A stretch of DNA of 64,000 nucleotides, taken from contig NZ_BOSJ01000005.1 of assembly GCF_018403285.1 (NCBI RefSeq), positions 223,793-287,792 on the forward strand, read 5' to 3'. The position numbers and the translations under genes were made by a program. This document shows, piece by piece, positions 34,824 to 42,647 of this stretch. The notes beneath the pieces were generated by a model. It was not told the origin of the DNA. It did no database searches and was given only the letters and a program-made list of their open reading frames with translations. Position 1 is the stretch's first letter. Every line of letters begins with the position of its first letter. The DNA is from Paenibacillus sp. J45TS6. GTDB taxonomy: Bacteria; Bacillota; Bacilli; Paenibacillales; Paenibacillaceae.

Positions 34824-35753
34824 TTGAAATGGCTATCGATCATGGGTCTGTTTGGACTGCTTATGTTGCAGGCAAACCCGGCAGATCTGCTGACGGTAAC
34901 CCAGGATGGAAACTCGCTGAGTACGATTGATCGAAGCGAGCACGCTCTGGGGGTGTTTCCACTCGTGAATATGGACACCTACGGTCAGTGGGCGGATCAG
35001 CTGGATCGGATAAGTATGAAAAACCCAGAAAACGCGCGAATAGGGCCGGACGGCCAGATTGTAGAAGGACGCATAGGATATCGTCTGGATCAGCGAAAAA
35101 TGCTGATATCATTCTACGAATATTACTATAGAAAAGGAGCGGCGACGATTGAGTTACCGACCTATCCGCTATATCCAAAAGTAGATGCCGAAGTACTTTC
35201 TTCGATTCGAACAAAAGCGATCGGGTATTACGTTACATACTTTAATTCTAATAATAAAAACCGTTCGCATAATATCGCCTTAGCAGCCAAGGCGATTGAC
35301 AGCACAGTGGTTTTTCCCGGAGAATCATTCTCATTTAACGAGGTTGTGGGCATGAGAACTGTCGACAAAGGATATAAACGAGCGGGCGTTATCGTCAGGG
35401 GAGAACTATCAGAGGGAGTGGGGGGCGGAATATGCCAAGTATCCTCCACTTTATACAATGCGATTGACAGAGCGGGATTACAGATCGTGAAGCGGTATTC
35501 CCACAGCCGAAACGTTCCTTACGTTTTGACTGGGCGGGATGCAACTGTCAGCTGGGGCGGGCCAGATTTTGTGTTTCACAATGCTTACAATCAGCCGATT
35601 CTGATTCGGGCTTACAGCAGCGGAGGACAAATCGCTGTTTCTGTGTATTCCTCAGAGCTTATCGAATATCGGCCCCGGCATGTACCGAGCATGTCCAATA
35701 AGATTCCAGAAGAGACCATCGATCGACAAGAGACCTCTGTTAATGGTGAATAA
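34824..35753 (+). CDS. VanW family protein
   Basis: A 309-residue exported protein with an N-terminal hydrophobic segment (WLSIMGLFGLLMLQA), a short peptidoglycan-associated region and a C-terminal VanW domain: YYVTYFNSNNKNRSHNIALAA near 140, VVFPGESFSFNEVVG near 167 and GVGGGICQVSSTLYNAIDRAGL near 203. The TTG at 34824 has GGGAAGGAGG ten bases before it; an ATG at 34791 (AAGGA upstream) is an alternative. VanW domains occur in cell-envelope proteins of Firmicutes and some lie with van operons, but here no van gene adjoins, so resistance is not implied. Confidence 0.85.
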   Translation: MKWLSIMGLFGLLMLQANPADLLTVTQDGNSLSTIDRSEHALGVFPLVNMDTYGQWADQLDRISMKNPENARIGPDGQIVEGRIGYRLDQRKMLISFYEYYYRKGAATIELPTYPLYPKVDAEVLSSIRTKAIGYYVTYFNSNNKNRSHNIALAAKAIDSTVVFPGESFSFNEVVGMRTVDKGYKRAGVIVRGELSEGVGGGICQVSSTLYNAIDRAGLQIVKRYSHSRNVPYVLTGRDATVSWGGPDFVFHNAYNQPILIRAYSSGGQIAVSVYSSELIEYRPRHVPSMSNKIPEETIDRQETSVNGE

Positions 35754-35959
35754 AAAAACTTAATCAAATTTAAAATATTTCATGATTTAAATGTGCGAAG
35801 GGCAAAATATTTGGGAATGGGAGCAATCTCTAAGATTAGCGGTAGAATCCTAAGTATGACGCCTAAAATAAAGCGTACGTTATTGGGTTTCCTCCTCTTA
35901 TAATGACCTCTTCTTAATCTGTAGAACTGATTACAGATGAATACATGACTCACATAAAT

Positions 35960-35982
35960 AGTCGCTAATTAGCGGCTTTTTC
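35960..35982 (+). terminator. Rho-independent terminator
   Basis: AGTCGCTA/TAGCGGCT stem with a short ATT loop and T5. It lies 200 bases after the VanW-domain gene. Confidence 0.65.
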
Positions 35983-36138
35983 TGTTGAATTGGACCAAGC
36001 ACTTGCACCGATTGCCGTAATGAAATGAATATGTTTCCATGATCGATAGTGAACCATTTCTTTAATAATCCGGAAGCTTTGAAATATTTCTAAGCCAAAT
36101 AATTGGAATGAAGCGATAGTCCAATCTTCAAGATAGGT
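35965..36138 (-). pseudogene. Possible gene remnant, minus strand
   Basis: A 58-codon minus frame reads TYLEDWTIASFQLFGLEIFQ... and ends ...ASAWSNSTEKAAN at a TAG. The amino-acid composition looks coding, but there is no start codon or Shine-Dalgarno site. Family not recognised; it could be chance. The rest of 35754-36140 shows nothing. Confidence 0.25.
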
Positions 36139-36146
36139 TAATAGCT

Positions 36147-36208
36147 ATGTCTATTTATGTTGTGTTCGCCTGTATCGTCATGGCGGCGAACCCCTAAACT
36201 TTTTCCGC
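36147..36208 (+). promoter_or_regulatory. Leader ORF and overlapping hairpin before the ribosome-protection gene
   Basis: A 16-codon ORF (36147-36197, MSIYVVFACIVMAANP) lies in the 5' leader. Within it, GTTCGCC (36164-36170) is exactly complementary to GGCGAAC (36185-36191), and a T5 run follows at about 36200. The layout of a small ORF overlapped by a terminator-like hairpin 130 bases before a Tet(M)-type gene is that of attenuators that respond to ribosome stalling. AGG is the only Shine-Dalgarno sign for the ORF. Confidence 0.5.
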
Positions 36209-36318
36209 GGATATCGAATTATATTACGTCGTTCATAACCCGATCCTACCCATTCTCCCGGTTTCTATGTTTTAATAAAATGAGTAGTATCAACAAGAAA
36301 CGATGAAAGTAGGATTCT

Positions 36319-38283
36319 ATGAAGCGACTAACAATTGGCCTGTTCGCCCATGTGGATGCAGGTAAGACAACTTTTGCGGAACAGCTGCTGTATCATACGA
36401 ACAGTATCCGGTCGCGCGGGCGGGTGGATCATCAAGATGCTTTTCTGGACAACCATGACATCGAAAAGGCAAGAGGTATTACGGTGTTCGCAGATCAGGC
36501 AGTAATGGAATATAAAGGAGATACCTATTATTTGATAGACACGCCTGGACACGTCGATTTCTCCCCGGAAATGGAGCGGGCGATTCAGGTGATTGATTAT
36601 GCCATCCTGATTGTAAGCGCGGTTGAAGGGGTCCAAGGCCATACGGAGACGGTCTGGCAGCTGCTGCGTAAGCATCGGATTCCAACGTTCTTCTTTATCA
36701 ACAAAACGGATCGAATCGGCGCAGACGTAGACAGAACTGTGGCGGATATCCGTCAGCAGTTGACGGAGGAAGTATGCTGCATAACTCAGAGCTTCACTGA
36801 CGGCATTATCGGTGAAGCGTTGCGGGAGGCTATGGCGGAGCGAGACGAAGTATTACTAGAAGCGTTCCTCGAGGGAAGCGAGGATCCTAGCTTTTGGATG
36901 GGGGCGTTGCAGAAGATGATAGCAGCAGGTCTTCTCTTCCCCTATGCCTATGGTTCTGCGCTACAAGATACAGGCGTCATTGAATTTCTAGAACAGCTGC
37001 ATTTGCTGACGACATCGTCTTATGACGAGAATGCTTCATTCCAGGGGCGGGTGTATAAAATCCGGCATGATGAAAGCGGAATGAGACTCACCTTTATTAA
37101 AGCGCTGGGAGGGCAGTTGAAGGTGAGAGAAGAGCTTTCTTACGAGAGCAGCGGGGTCCAATATGACGAGAAAATCACGCGGATCTTCTTGATGAATGGT
37201 CTCAAGTCGCAACCGGTGGAACAAGTGGCAGCAGGCGATTTGTTTGCGGTTGCTGGATTGTCCGCGGCCGACGCTGGACAAGGCCTAGGATTGTTATCAG
37301 ACAAGATAGCTTACGACTCAGAGCCGACGTTACAATCGAAGGTATTATTCGACAATTCGATACACGTACAGAAAGTTCTCGCTGTTTTTCGTACGCTGGA
37401 GGCAGAGGAACCGTCTCTGAACGTTGTCTGGGATGAGAAATTCCAAGAGATCTCGATTCGCGTCATGGGATTGATTCAACTGGAAGTGCTAGAACAGATC
37501 GTGAGGGAGCGATTTGGCTTTGCTATCTCTTTTGGACAACCAGAAATCTTGTATAAGGAAACGATTCAGTCTGCTGTAAAAGGGTATGGCCACTTCGAAC
37601 CGCTCCGGCATTATGCAGAAGTACATTTGCTGATTGAACCGGGAGTAAGGGGCAACGGCATCAAGTTTGATAGCATTTGTCATGTCGATGACTTGAATAT
37701 CAGCTATCAGAATTTGATTCGGGACCATCTATATGAACGGGAACATCACGGACTGCTGACTGGTATGCCTGTTACCGATGTGAACATTACGCTCCTTAGG
37801 GGACGCGCACATAAAGAACATACCCATGGCGGCGATTTTCGTGAAGCTGTCTTTCGAGCGCTGCGGCAGGGGCTTGAGAAAGCTGATAATGTACTGCTTG
37901 AGCCCTATTACGACTTCAAAATCAAGGTCGCTATTGATGAACTGGGCAGGGTGCTGTCCGATATTCAACGTGCTTCAGGTATTTTTGATCCGCCGCAGAC
38001 GAACGAAACGCAAGCGGTGGTTACAGGCAGGGTGCCTGTGTCAACTTTCATGAACTACAGTGCAGAATTTGCATCCTTTACACATGGACGAGGCAGTATT
38101 CGCTGCGTGTTTAGCGGTTACGATCGATGCCATAATACAGAAGAAGTCATTGAGCAGATAGGTTACCGCAAAGAGGCAGATCCACTGTATACATCTTCCT
38201 CCATCTTTTGCGCTAAGGGTGCGGGTTACTCTGTGCCGTGGGATGAGGCCGAAGCCAAGATGCATCTTGACTTAGAACCTTGA
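36319..38283 (+). CDS. Tet(M)-family ribosome-protection-type GTPase
   Basis: A 654-residue EF-G paralogue: G1 AHVDAGKTT near 10-18, RGIT (G2) near 53, DTPGH near 74, NKTD near 128, then EF-G domains II-V to the C-terminus (GYSVPWDE). Length and domain order match Tet(M)/TetB(P)-type ribosomal protection proteins; this subgroup also includes chromosomal paralogues of unknown drug specificity. AGTAGGA precedes the ATG by five bases. The upstream leader ORF/hairpin at 36147 suggests induction by translation inhibitors. Whether it confers tetracycline resistance cannot be told. Confidence 0.86.
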   Translation: MKRLTIGLFAHVDAGKTTFAEQLLYHTNSIRSRGRVDHQDAFLDNHDIEKARGITVFADQAVMEYKGDTYYLIDTPGHVDFSPEMERAIQVIDYAILIVSAVEGVQGHTETVWQLLRKHRIPTFFFINKTDRIGADVDRTVADIRQQLTEEVCCITQSFTDGIIGEALREAMAERDEVLLEAFLEGSEDPSFWMGALQKMIAAGLLFPYAYGSALQDTGVIEFLEQLHLLTTSSYDENASFQGRVYKIRHDESGMRLTFIKALGGQLKVREELSYESSGVQYDEKITRIFLMNGLKSQPVEQVAAGDLFAVAGLSAADAGQGLGLLSDKIAYDSEPTLQSKVLFDNSIHVQKVLAVFRTLEAEEPSLNVVWDEKFQEISIRVMGLIQLEVLEQIVRERFGFAISFGQPEILYKETIQSAVKGYGHFEPLRHYAEVHLLIEPGVRGNGIKFDSICHVDDLNISYQNLIRDHLYEREHHGLLTGMPVTDVNITLLRGRAHKEHTHGGDFREAVFRALRQGLEKADNVLLEPYYDFKIKVAIDELGRVLSDIQRASGIFDPPQTNETQAVVTGRVPVSTFMNYSAEFASFTHGRGSIRCVFSGYDRCHNTEEVIEQIGYRKEADPLYTSSSIFCAKGAGYSVPWDEAEAKMHLDLEP

Positions 38284-38367
38284 GTTATCTATTAGGAAAA
38301 CTAATAGGATACTAAGCAACTACGAAATTATCGTGAGTCGTTAATCTGATAATGTAAGAATGAACAT

Positions 38368-38396
38368 AAAGGCACTCCAATTGAGTGTCTTTATCT
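38368..38396 (+). terminator. Rho-independent terminator of the GTPase gene
   Basis: AAAGGCACTC pairs with GAGTGTCTTT. The tail is weak (ATCTATTT). Confidence 0.6.
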
Positions 38397-38435
38397 ATTT
38401 AAATCAATCCTAAATCCAATTTAATTCTCTTTTGT

Positions 38436-38718
38436 TTAACAGTTCACTCCTCCACTTTTTAGATTATTAAATTCATCATATAGTTGAAAAAATACATCAA
38501 AGCTTTTTTCTTCATCATCATTCTTTTCAAAAATCATGTTGTACCAACCCGATGTGGACTCAGAATACCCTAATTTAACCTTCACAAACTCATGAAAAAC
38601 CATTGCCAAAATAGACTGTTTCTTATTTACTTAAGACGATCATTGTCGGCGGGTCATCATAGTTATCATTGCTTTTCTTACCTTTTTGACTGTTGTTTCT
38701 CATTCCAAACATTGCCAT
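38436..38718 (-). pseudogene. Broken small gene, two frames on the minus strand
   Basis: From the ATG at 38718 a 31-codon frame reads AMFGMRNNSQKGKKSNDNYDD and ends with PPTMIVLSK at a TAA (38623). A second frame starting at about 38630 continues KKQSILAMVFHEFVKVKLGY... through WYNMIFEKNDDEEKSFDVFFQ to a TAA at 38436. Together they look like one gene interrupted by a frameshift and probably a deletion. The family is not recognised with confidence; the tail resembles small Bacillus cytoplasmic proteins of unknown function. Confidence 0.45.
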
Positions 38719-39031
38719 ACCTACAAAATTTAATTATACTCTAGCCACAATAGAATCGCGTAGTTCTACCTAGGAGGGATTAAATTCCCATGAATTTAGC
38801 TATTAAAAAAGCGGGTGTAAAAAGTAATTGCCTCCGTCCCGTATTCACAAAATCGTAAAAGGTAGTGACTCATTATGGGTATATATGGTAGTGTGCTAAT
38901 AATCTGGGTCCTTATATCATTCTAATGAATGCGGTGGTTCAGGATTCGATTCGTTTGAAACTTGGAGCAAGAGTACATTTCGGATCTTAGGCAAATTGTA
39001 GTTTTTACATAATGTAAGGGAGAGAAACAAG
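38719..39031 (+). other. Intergenic region before the large membrane protein gene
   Basis: A 22-codon ORF at 38790-38858 has AGGAGGG twelve bases upstream but no recognisable product; it may be a leftover of a gene start. Otherwise empty. Confidence 0.3.
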
Positions 39032-41296
39032 ATGAAAAAAAACAGAGCGATATCTCTCGGCAATTTACTGTTTTTTATTCCGGTAATATTGTTAAGTTAT
39101 TTCATGTGGAATGATTACAAGGATTACATTGATGAGTATCAACCCTCCTTTGAGAGTGTCTATATGCTGGATGGGGGAAAGAAGTTAATTGGCTTAGCTA
39201 AACACCCCGTTGGAGAGCAATACGATGTTTATCTTTTTGATACCGATAAAGAAAACATAATGAAAGATACGACTGTACATACCAATTTTCAAGCTGGTCT
39301 GGGACCGGCAACTTACAGCCAAGATGGAATCATTATCCCAACCTATGACGATTCACATGGGCTGCAAATAAATTACTTCCATTCAACAGGAAAGGTTGAG
39401 GAGCTGGCTCAGGATACGATGCACCTTCCAGCTTCATGGAGATCAAATGTTTATTCCTGGCGCGGCAGACTCATTGTAGCAGGAGAATCGGATAATTCTG
39501 AATGGTACATAGCTCAGGTAAAAGACGGAAAGCTGAATAAAGTTAATCTAACTGAACAGGATCTACTTCCAGCCAGACCTGTTCGGATAGATGAAGTGCA
39601 TGGTAGTTTTAAGAACGAAAAGGCAGTACCTCTATTATCAGTGGCTTTAAAGAACGATAGAACGGCATTTATCAGCGGAATATTAGACGAAAATGGTGAT
39701 TTATCCGTTCTGCTTCAGAACGAGGACGAAGGGACGTTTGCTGCACAAGATCGGGCCGGCGCTTTGTTTGCTAAGGTCTTTGGTTTCAATAACACCAAGT
39801 TGGTACGTGAGAATGGGAACTATCCTGAAGAAGCAACATTTTATGACGCTGACGAGAACCATTGGGGTAAAGCAGTTCCTACGCCAAAGCCGGTCTATCA
39901 AGCTCGAGTATTTCTATTGAATGATGAGGAAGTTCTGATTGCCGGATCTACTGCAGAAGATGAATTAAATGGAAGTGTTATGGGATATGTGTTCAATGAG
40001 AAATCGGGAGAATTCCAAGATGCTACTGTTCTACTGGAGCAGCTGTCCTACGAGATTTTGAAAAATGATCAAACTGAATTTTATAAGAATTTGGATAGTG
40101 ACGTCCTTTATTATAGTGGTGGAGATATTGCAGCAGGCTATGTCGATATGGAAAGCCAGGAAGCTAAGGTTCTTTCGAGTGAACAGGTCGAAAAGTGGAT
40201 GCTTACTGAATCTGAAAATAAAGTCTCGATTCAAAGTTTCTGGAATTATGTTAGGCAAGGTGGGCCGATCGTTATTAACTGGGCGGTCTGGGTCTTCATC
40301 ATTCTACTCACATTTCTAAGCATTGCAGTCGCCCCTCGAATGTTGGCTGGATCAAGAACGAAAAAAATGAGGGAGGGTAAGCAAATTCAGGGCCGGATTA
40401 TTAATATGGAAGAAACGGGTTTATTTGTGAATGAACGTCCGCAGGTTCGATTTGTCGTTCAGTTTGAGGATGAGGGTCAAATGAAAGAGGTGGAAATCAA
40501 GCAGGTCATCTCCTTTGTGGATCCTACTCAAGTTGGTGATCCGGTGATGATCAGTTACAACCGCAAGAAACACAAGGCTTTGTTCATTACAGAAGAAGAT
40601 CTTAAACATTCGGCCCAGGAGTCCAAACCAGAAGTTATTAAAGACGCGGTTCTTACCCGTATCGAACGTTATGGAAAAGTAAACCGGGGAGAAGCCCTTC
40701 AGCTTCATTTCTCAGCCGCAGGACAGGACTACACAGTACCGGTCGTTCAGCCTATAGGATTTGAATATCGTACGGGTGAACGAGCCAGCCTTATTTTGAT
40801 TCAGGGAATGGCTAGAATCTTAAGATACGGCAGCGAAAACTCAGAAAAGGCATCTAACCAACTCTCTCTGCAGGGAGAAGTGATCCATGTGCAAAAGATG
40901 CCAATCGTTATTGATAATAAGCAGCTTATGCTTATGGAAATCATAATAACAAGCGGGGCGGATAGAATACGTAAAGTTAATAGTCTTTTTGTGCCACAAA
41001 ATCAGTCTGTAAATGTGGGTACAGTCCTTCCCGTCGCCATGGAAATAGACGATTTACAAAAGGAAACCCGACTACTTCGTGGTAAGCAAGGTGCGGCTAA
41101 AGTGTTCTCCGTTCAGTTTGACGGAACAAAAGGAGAACGACCACTAGCCGACATTATCGCAGAGAAGGATGGAGTTACCTACCACATTAAACAGACGATT
41201 GAACCAGTGCATGGTGTAGTGGTGGGAGATGAATTGTGGATCGCCTATGATGAAAGTACGAAAGAAGCCATAATTATTAATTATTCTTCCAGGTAG
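39032..41296 (+). CDS. Large membrane protein with extracytoplasmic propeller-like and cytoplasmic DUF3592-like domains
   Basis: A 754-residue protein. TM1 is at residues about 9-25. A 390-residue extracytoplasmic part has repeated short strands (SVYMLDGGKKLIGLA, DVYLFDTDKEN, SWRGRLIVAGESD...), which suggest a beta-propeller. TM2 is at about 418-440 (VWVFIILLTFLSIAVAP). The cytoplasmic tail holds repeated DUF3592-like segments (IQGRIINMEETGLFVNERPQVRFVVQF near 450; DAVLTRIERYGKVN near 545; SLQGEVIHVQKMPI near 615). AGGGAGAG precedes the ATG. Family not recognised as a whole; it could link an external ligand to an internal partner. Confidence 0.7.
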   Translation: MKKNRAISLGNLLFFIPVILLSYFMWNDYKDYIDEYQPSFESVYMLDGGKKLIGLAKHPVGEQYDVYLFDTDKENIMKDTTVHTNFQAGLGPATYSQDGIIIPTYDDSHGLQINYFHSTGKVEELAQDTMHLPASWRSNVYSWRGRLIVAGESDNSEWYIAQVKDGKLNKVNLTEQDLLPARPVRIDEVHGSFKNEKAVPLLSVALKNDRTAFISGILDENGDLSVLLQNEDEGTFAAQDRAGALFAKVFGFNNTKLVRENGNYPEEATFYDADENHWGKAVPTPKPVYQARVFLLNDEEVLIAGSTAEDELNGSVMGYVFNEKSGEFQDATVLLEQLSYEILKNDQTEFYKNLDSDVLYYSGGDIAAGYVDMESQEAKVLSSEQVEKWMLTESENKVSIQSFWNYVRQGGPIVINWAVWVFIILLTFLSIAVAPRMLAGSRTKKMREGKQIQGRIINMEETGLFVNERPQVRFVVQFEDEGQMKEVEIKQVISFVDPTQVGDPVMISYNRKKHKALFITEEDLKHSAQESKPEVIKDAVLTRIERYGKVNRGEALQLHFSAAGQDYTVPVVQPIGFEYRTGERASLILIQGMARILRYGSENSEKASNQLSLQGEVIHVQKMPIVIDNKQLMLMEIIITSGADRIRKVNSLFVPQNQSVNVGTVLPVAMEIDDLQKETRLLRGKQGAAKVFSVQFDGTKGERPLADIIAEKDGVTYHIKQTIEPVHGVVVGDELWIAYDESTKEAIIINYSSR

Positions 41297-41326
41297 TAAA
41301 TAATCTGAACAATTGAACTTTAGTAG

Positions 41327-41366
41327 ACAAATAGGCCTGTCGGTTTGGCAGCCTATTTGTTTTGAT
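41327..41366 (+). terminator. Rho-independent terminator
   Basis: Perfect 10-bp stem ACAAATAGGC/GCCTATTTGT, then TTTTG. Confidence 0.85.
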
Positions 41367-41547
41367 TTATTTTCAAGATAGCTAGCAAAACAATTTATGC
41401 TTTAGTTGAAGGGTGATATTTAGGAAGCGTTTTAAAGAGGATATTAACATCCACTGATAGAGAAGTTCCTTTAAGATGGTAGGACGTCGTAAATATGAAA
41501 CGCTAGATGAGATAACACTTAATCTTTACAGGAAAGGATTTAAAATA

Positions 41548-42228
41548 ATGGACATTTTCGATGAAATGAAATCTATTGGGAAACATACCTGTGTTGCAAA
41601 AATAGGTGGATTCCGCCCTGAAAATAAAGATCTTAATTGGTTCGGCGGGAATTTTTCACGTGATCCTAAGGAAGCATGGCCAGAAGTTAATGGATCATTA
41701 TTAGTACCGCTTCTGCAAATTTATATTCCAGATATCAAAGATGGTCATAAGATTTTTGGAGATCATATGTTAATACAAATCTATATTGAGAAAGATCATC
41801 TACCTATGGATATAAATAGGAACGGAGATGGTTGGAAGATTGTTTTTTATAAAGACACGAATCAATTAGAAATTACAGAGACGCCTGAGCCTGCTAATAT
41901 ACTTAAACCTTTTCCGGTACGTTGGAAATTGAATGAAGTGCTAGATTATCCATGTTGGGAAGAAGCATGGGAATATGTTGACTTGACCGAAATTAATGAA
42001 AACGAGGAATTAAATGACCAATTCTTTGAAGAATTTAATAGATACGCTAAAACCAAAATAGGAGGATATGCATCGTATATTCAATCGCCTATTTCTGATG
42101 AATATGAATTTATTCTACAAATTTCTTCAGAAGAAAAGCCAGGGCTGATGATAGGTGATAATGGAAACCTCAATATTTATAAATCAAACTTGGATCATGA
42201 TTGGTATCTATATTGGGATTGTTATTGA
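41548..42228 (+). CDS. DUF1963 (YwqG-like) protein
   Basis: A 226-residue protein of the DUF1963 family (function unknown; often in toxin-immunity or SMI1-like settings). Recognisable are KIGGFRPENKDLNWFGGNF near 18-36, PLLQIYIPDI near 60, KTKIGGYASYIQSP near 170 and the ending NLDHDWYLYWDCY. AAAGGA lies nine bases before the ATG at 41548; the ATG at 41476 has no good Shine-Dalgarno site. Directly after it is a coding fragment of another gene (42223-42364). Confidence 0.75.
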   Translation: MDIFDEMKSIGKHTCVAKIGGFRPENKDLNWFGGNFSRDPKEAWPEVNGSLLVPLLQIYIPDIKDGHKIFGDHMLIQIYIEKDHLPMDINRNGDGWKIVFYKDTNQLEITETPEPANILKPFPVRWKLNEVLDYPCWEEAWEYVDLTEINENEELNDQFFEEFNRYAKTKIGGYASYIQSPISDEYEFILQISSEEKPGLMIGDNGNLNIYKSNLDHDWYLYWDCY

Positions 42229-42364
42229 GGGAGCGAAATGGAGTAGATGCGGGGAGGAATCTTATTACGAAGAGATTAGTCAGGCGGAATTTGAGAAGCT
42301 CTGGCACGAGCAGCTTCAACTAGGTTGGAAGACTGGCATCGCACCTAAACTCTGTTCCCTGTAG
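42223..42364 (+). pseudogene. C-terminal gene fragment after the DUF1963 gene
   Basis: Another frame reads ...KWSRCGEESYYEEISQAEFEKLW and ends ...GIAPKLCSL at a TAG. The composition is that of a genuine C-terminus, but no start exists upstream. It may be the end of a lost neighbouring gene fused at a deletion point. Confidence 0.45.
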
Positions 42365-42520
42365 GGAAACAGTAGAAGGATATATAAAAGCTTTTTTCCA
42401 TAAGGTAGGTTGATTAACTTATTCCTAAGGCTAAATTGTAAACAGGATAGCTTTAAAGTGAACTTATACCTGAGGTGAAATTGAGATAAAGATGCAAAAA
42501 ATCCGAAGAAAAAGGAAATG

Positions 42521-42557
42521 AAAAACAGCCGATGAGTTGAAGTAGTCGGCTGTTTTT
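42521..42557. terminator. Bidirectional terminator
   Basis: AAAAACAGCCGA pairs with TCGGCTGTTTTT, serving the fragment on the left and the convergent ABC gene on the right. Confidence 0.8.
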
Positions 42558-42647
42558 CGTATACAACTGAAAGGAAATAGAGTTTTTGCCTAAATCGTTA
42601 TCAATAAGAATCCCTAAAGAGGCTTTCTTCATGCTAGTTTTTCTCTT

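Noticed and set aside
34824-35753. Claim of vancomycin resistance from the VanW domain
   Set aside because: No vanHAX or vanRS genes nearby; VanW domains are common in unrelated cell-envelope proteins.
36319-38283. Claim of tetracycline resistance for the Tet(M)-like GTPase
   Set aside because: The family includes chromosomal paralogues without known resistance; sequence reading alone cannot decide this.
42521-42557. Possible CRISPR or tandem repeat near the ABC transporter
   Set aside because: The repeated-looking bases are the two arms of one terminator; no CRISPR array, with regular repeats and spacers, was seen anywhere in the window.
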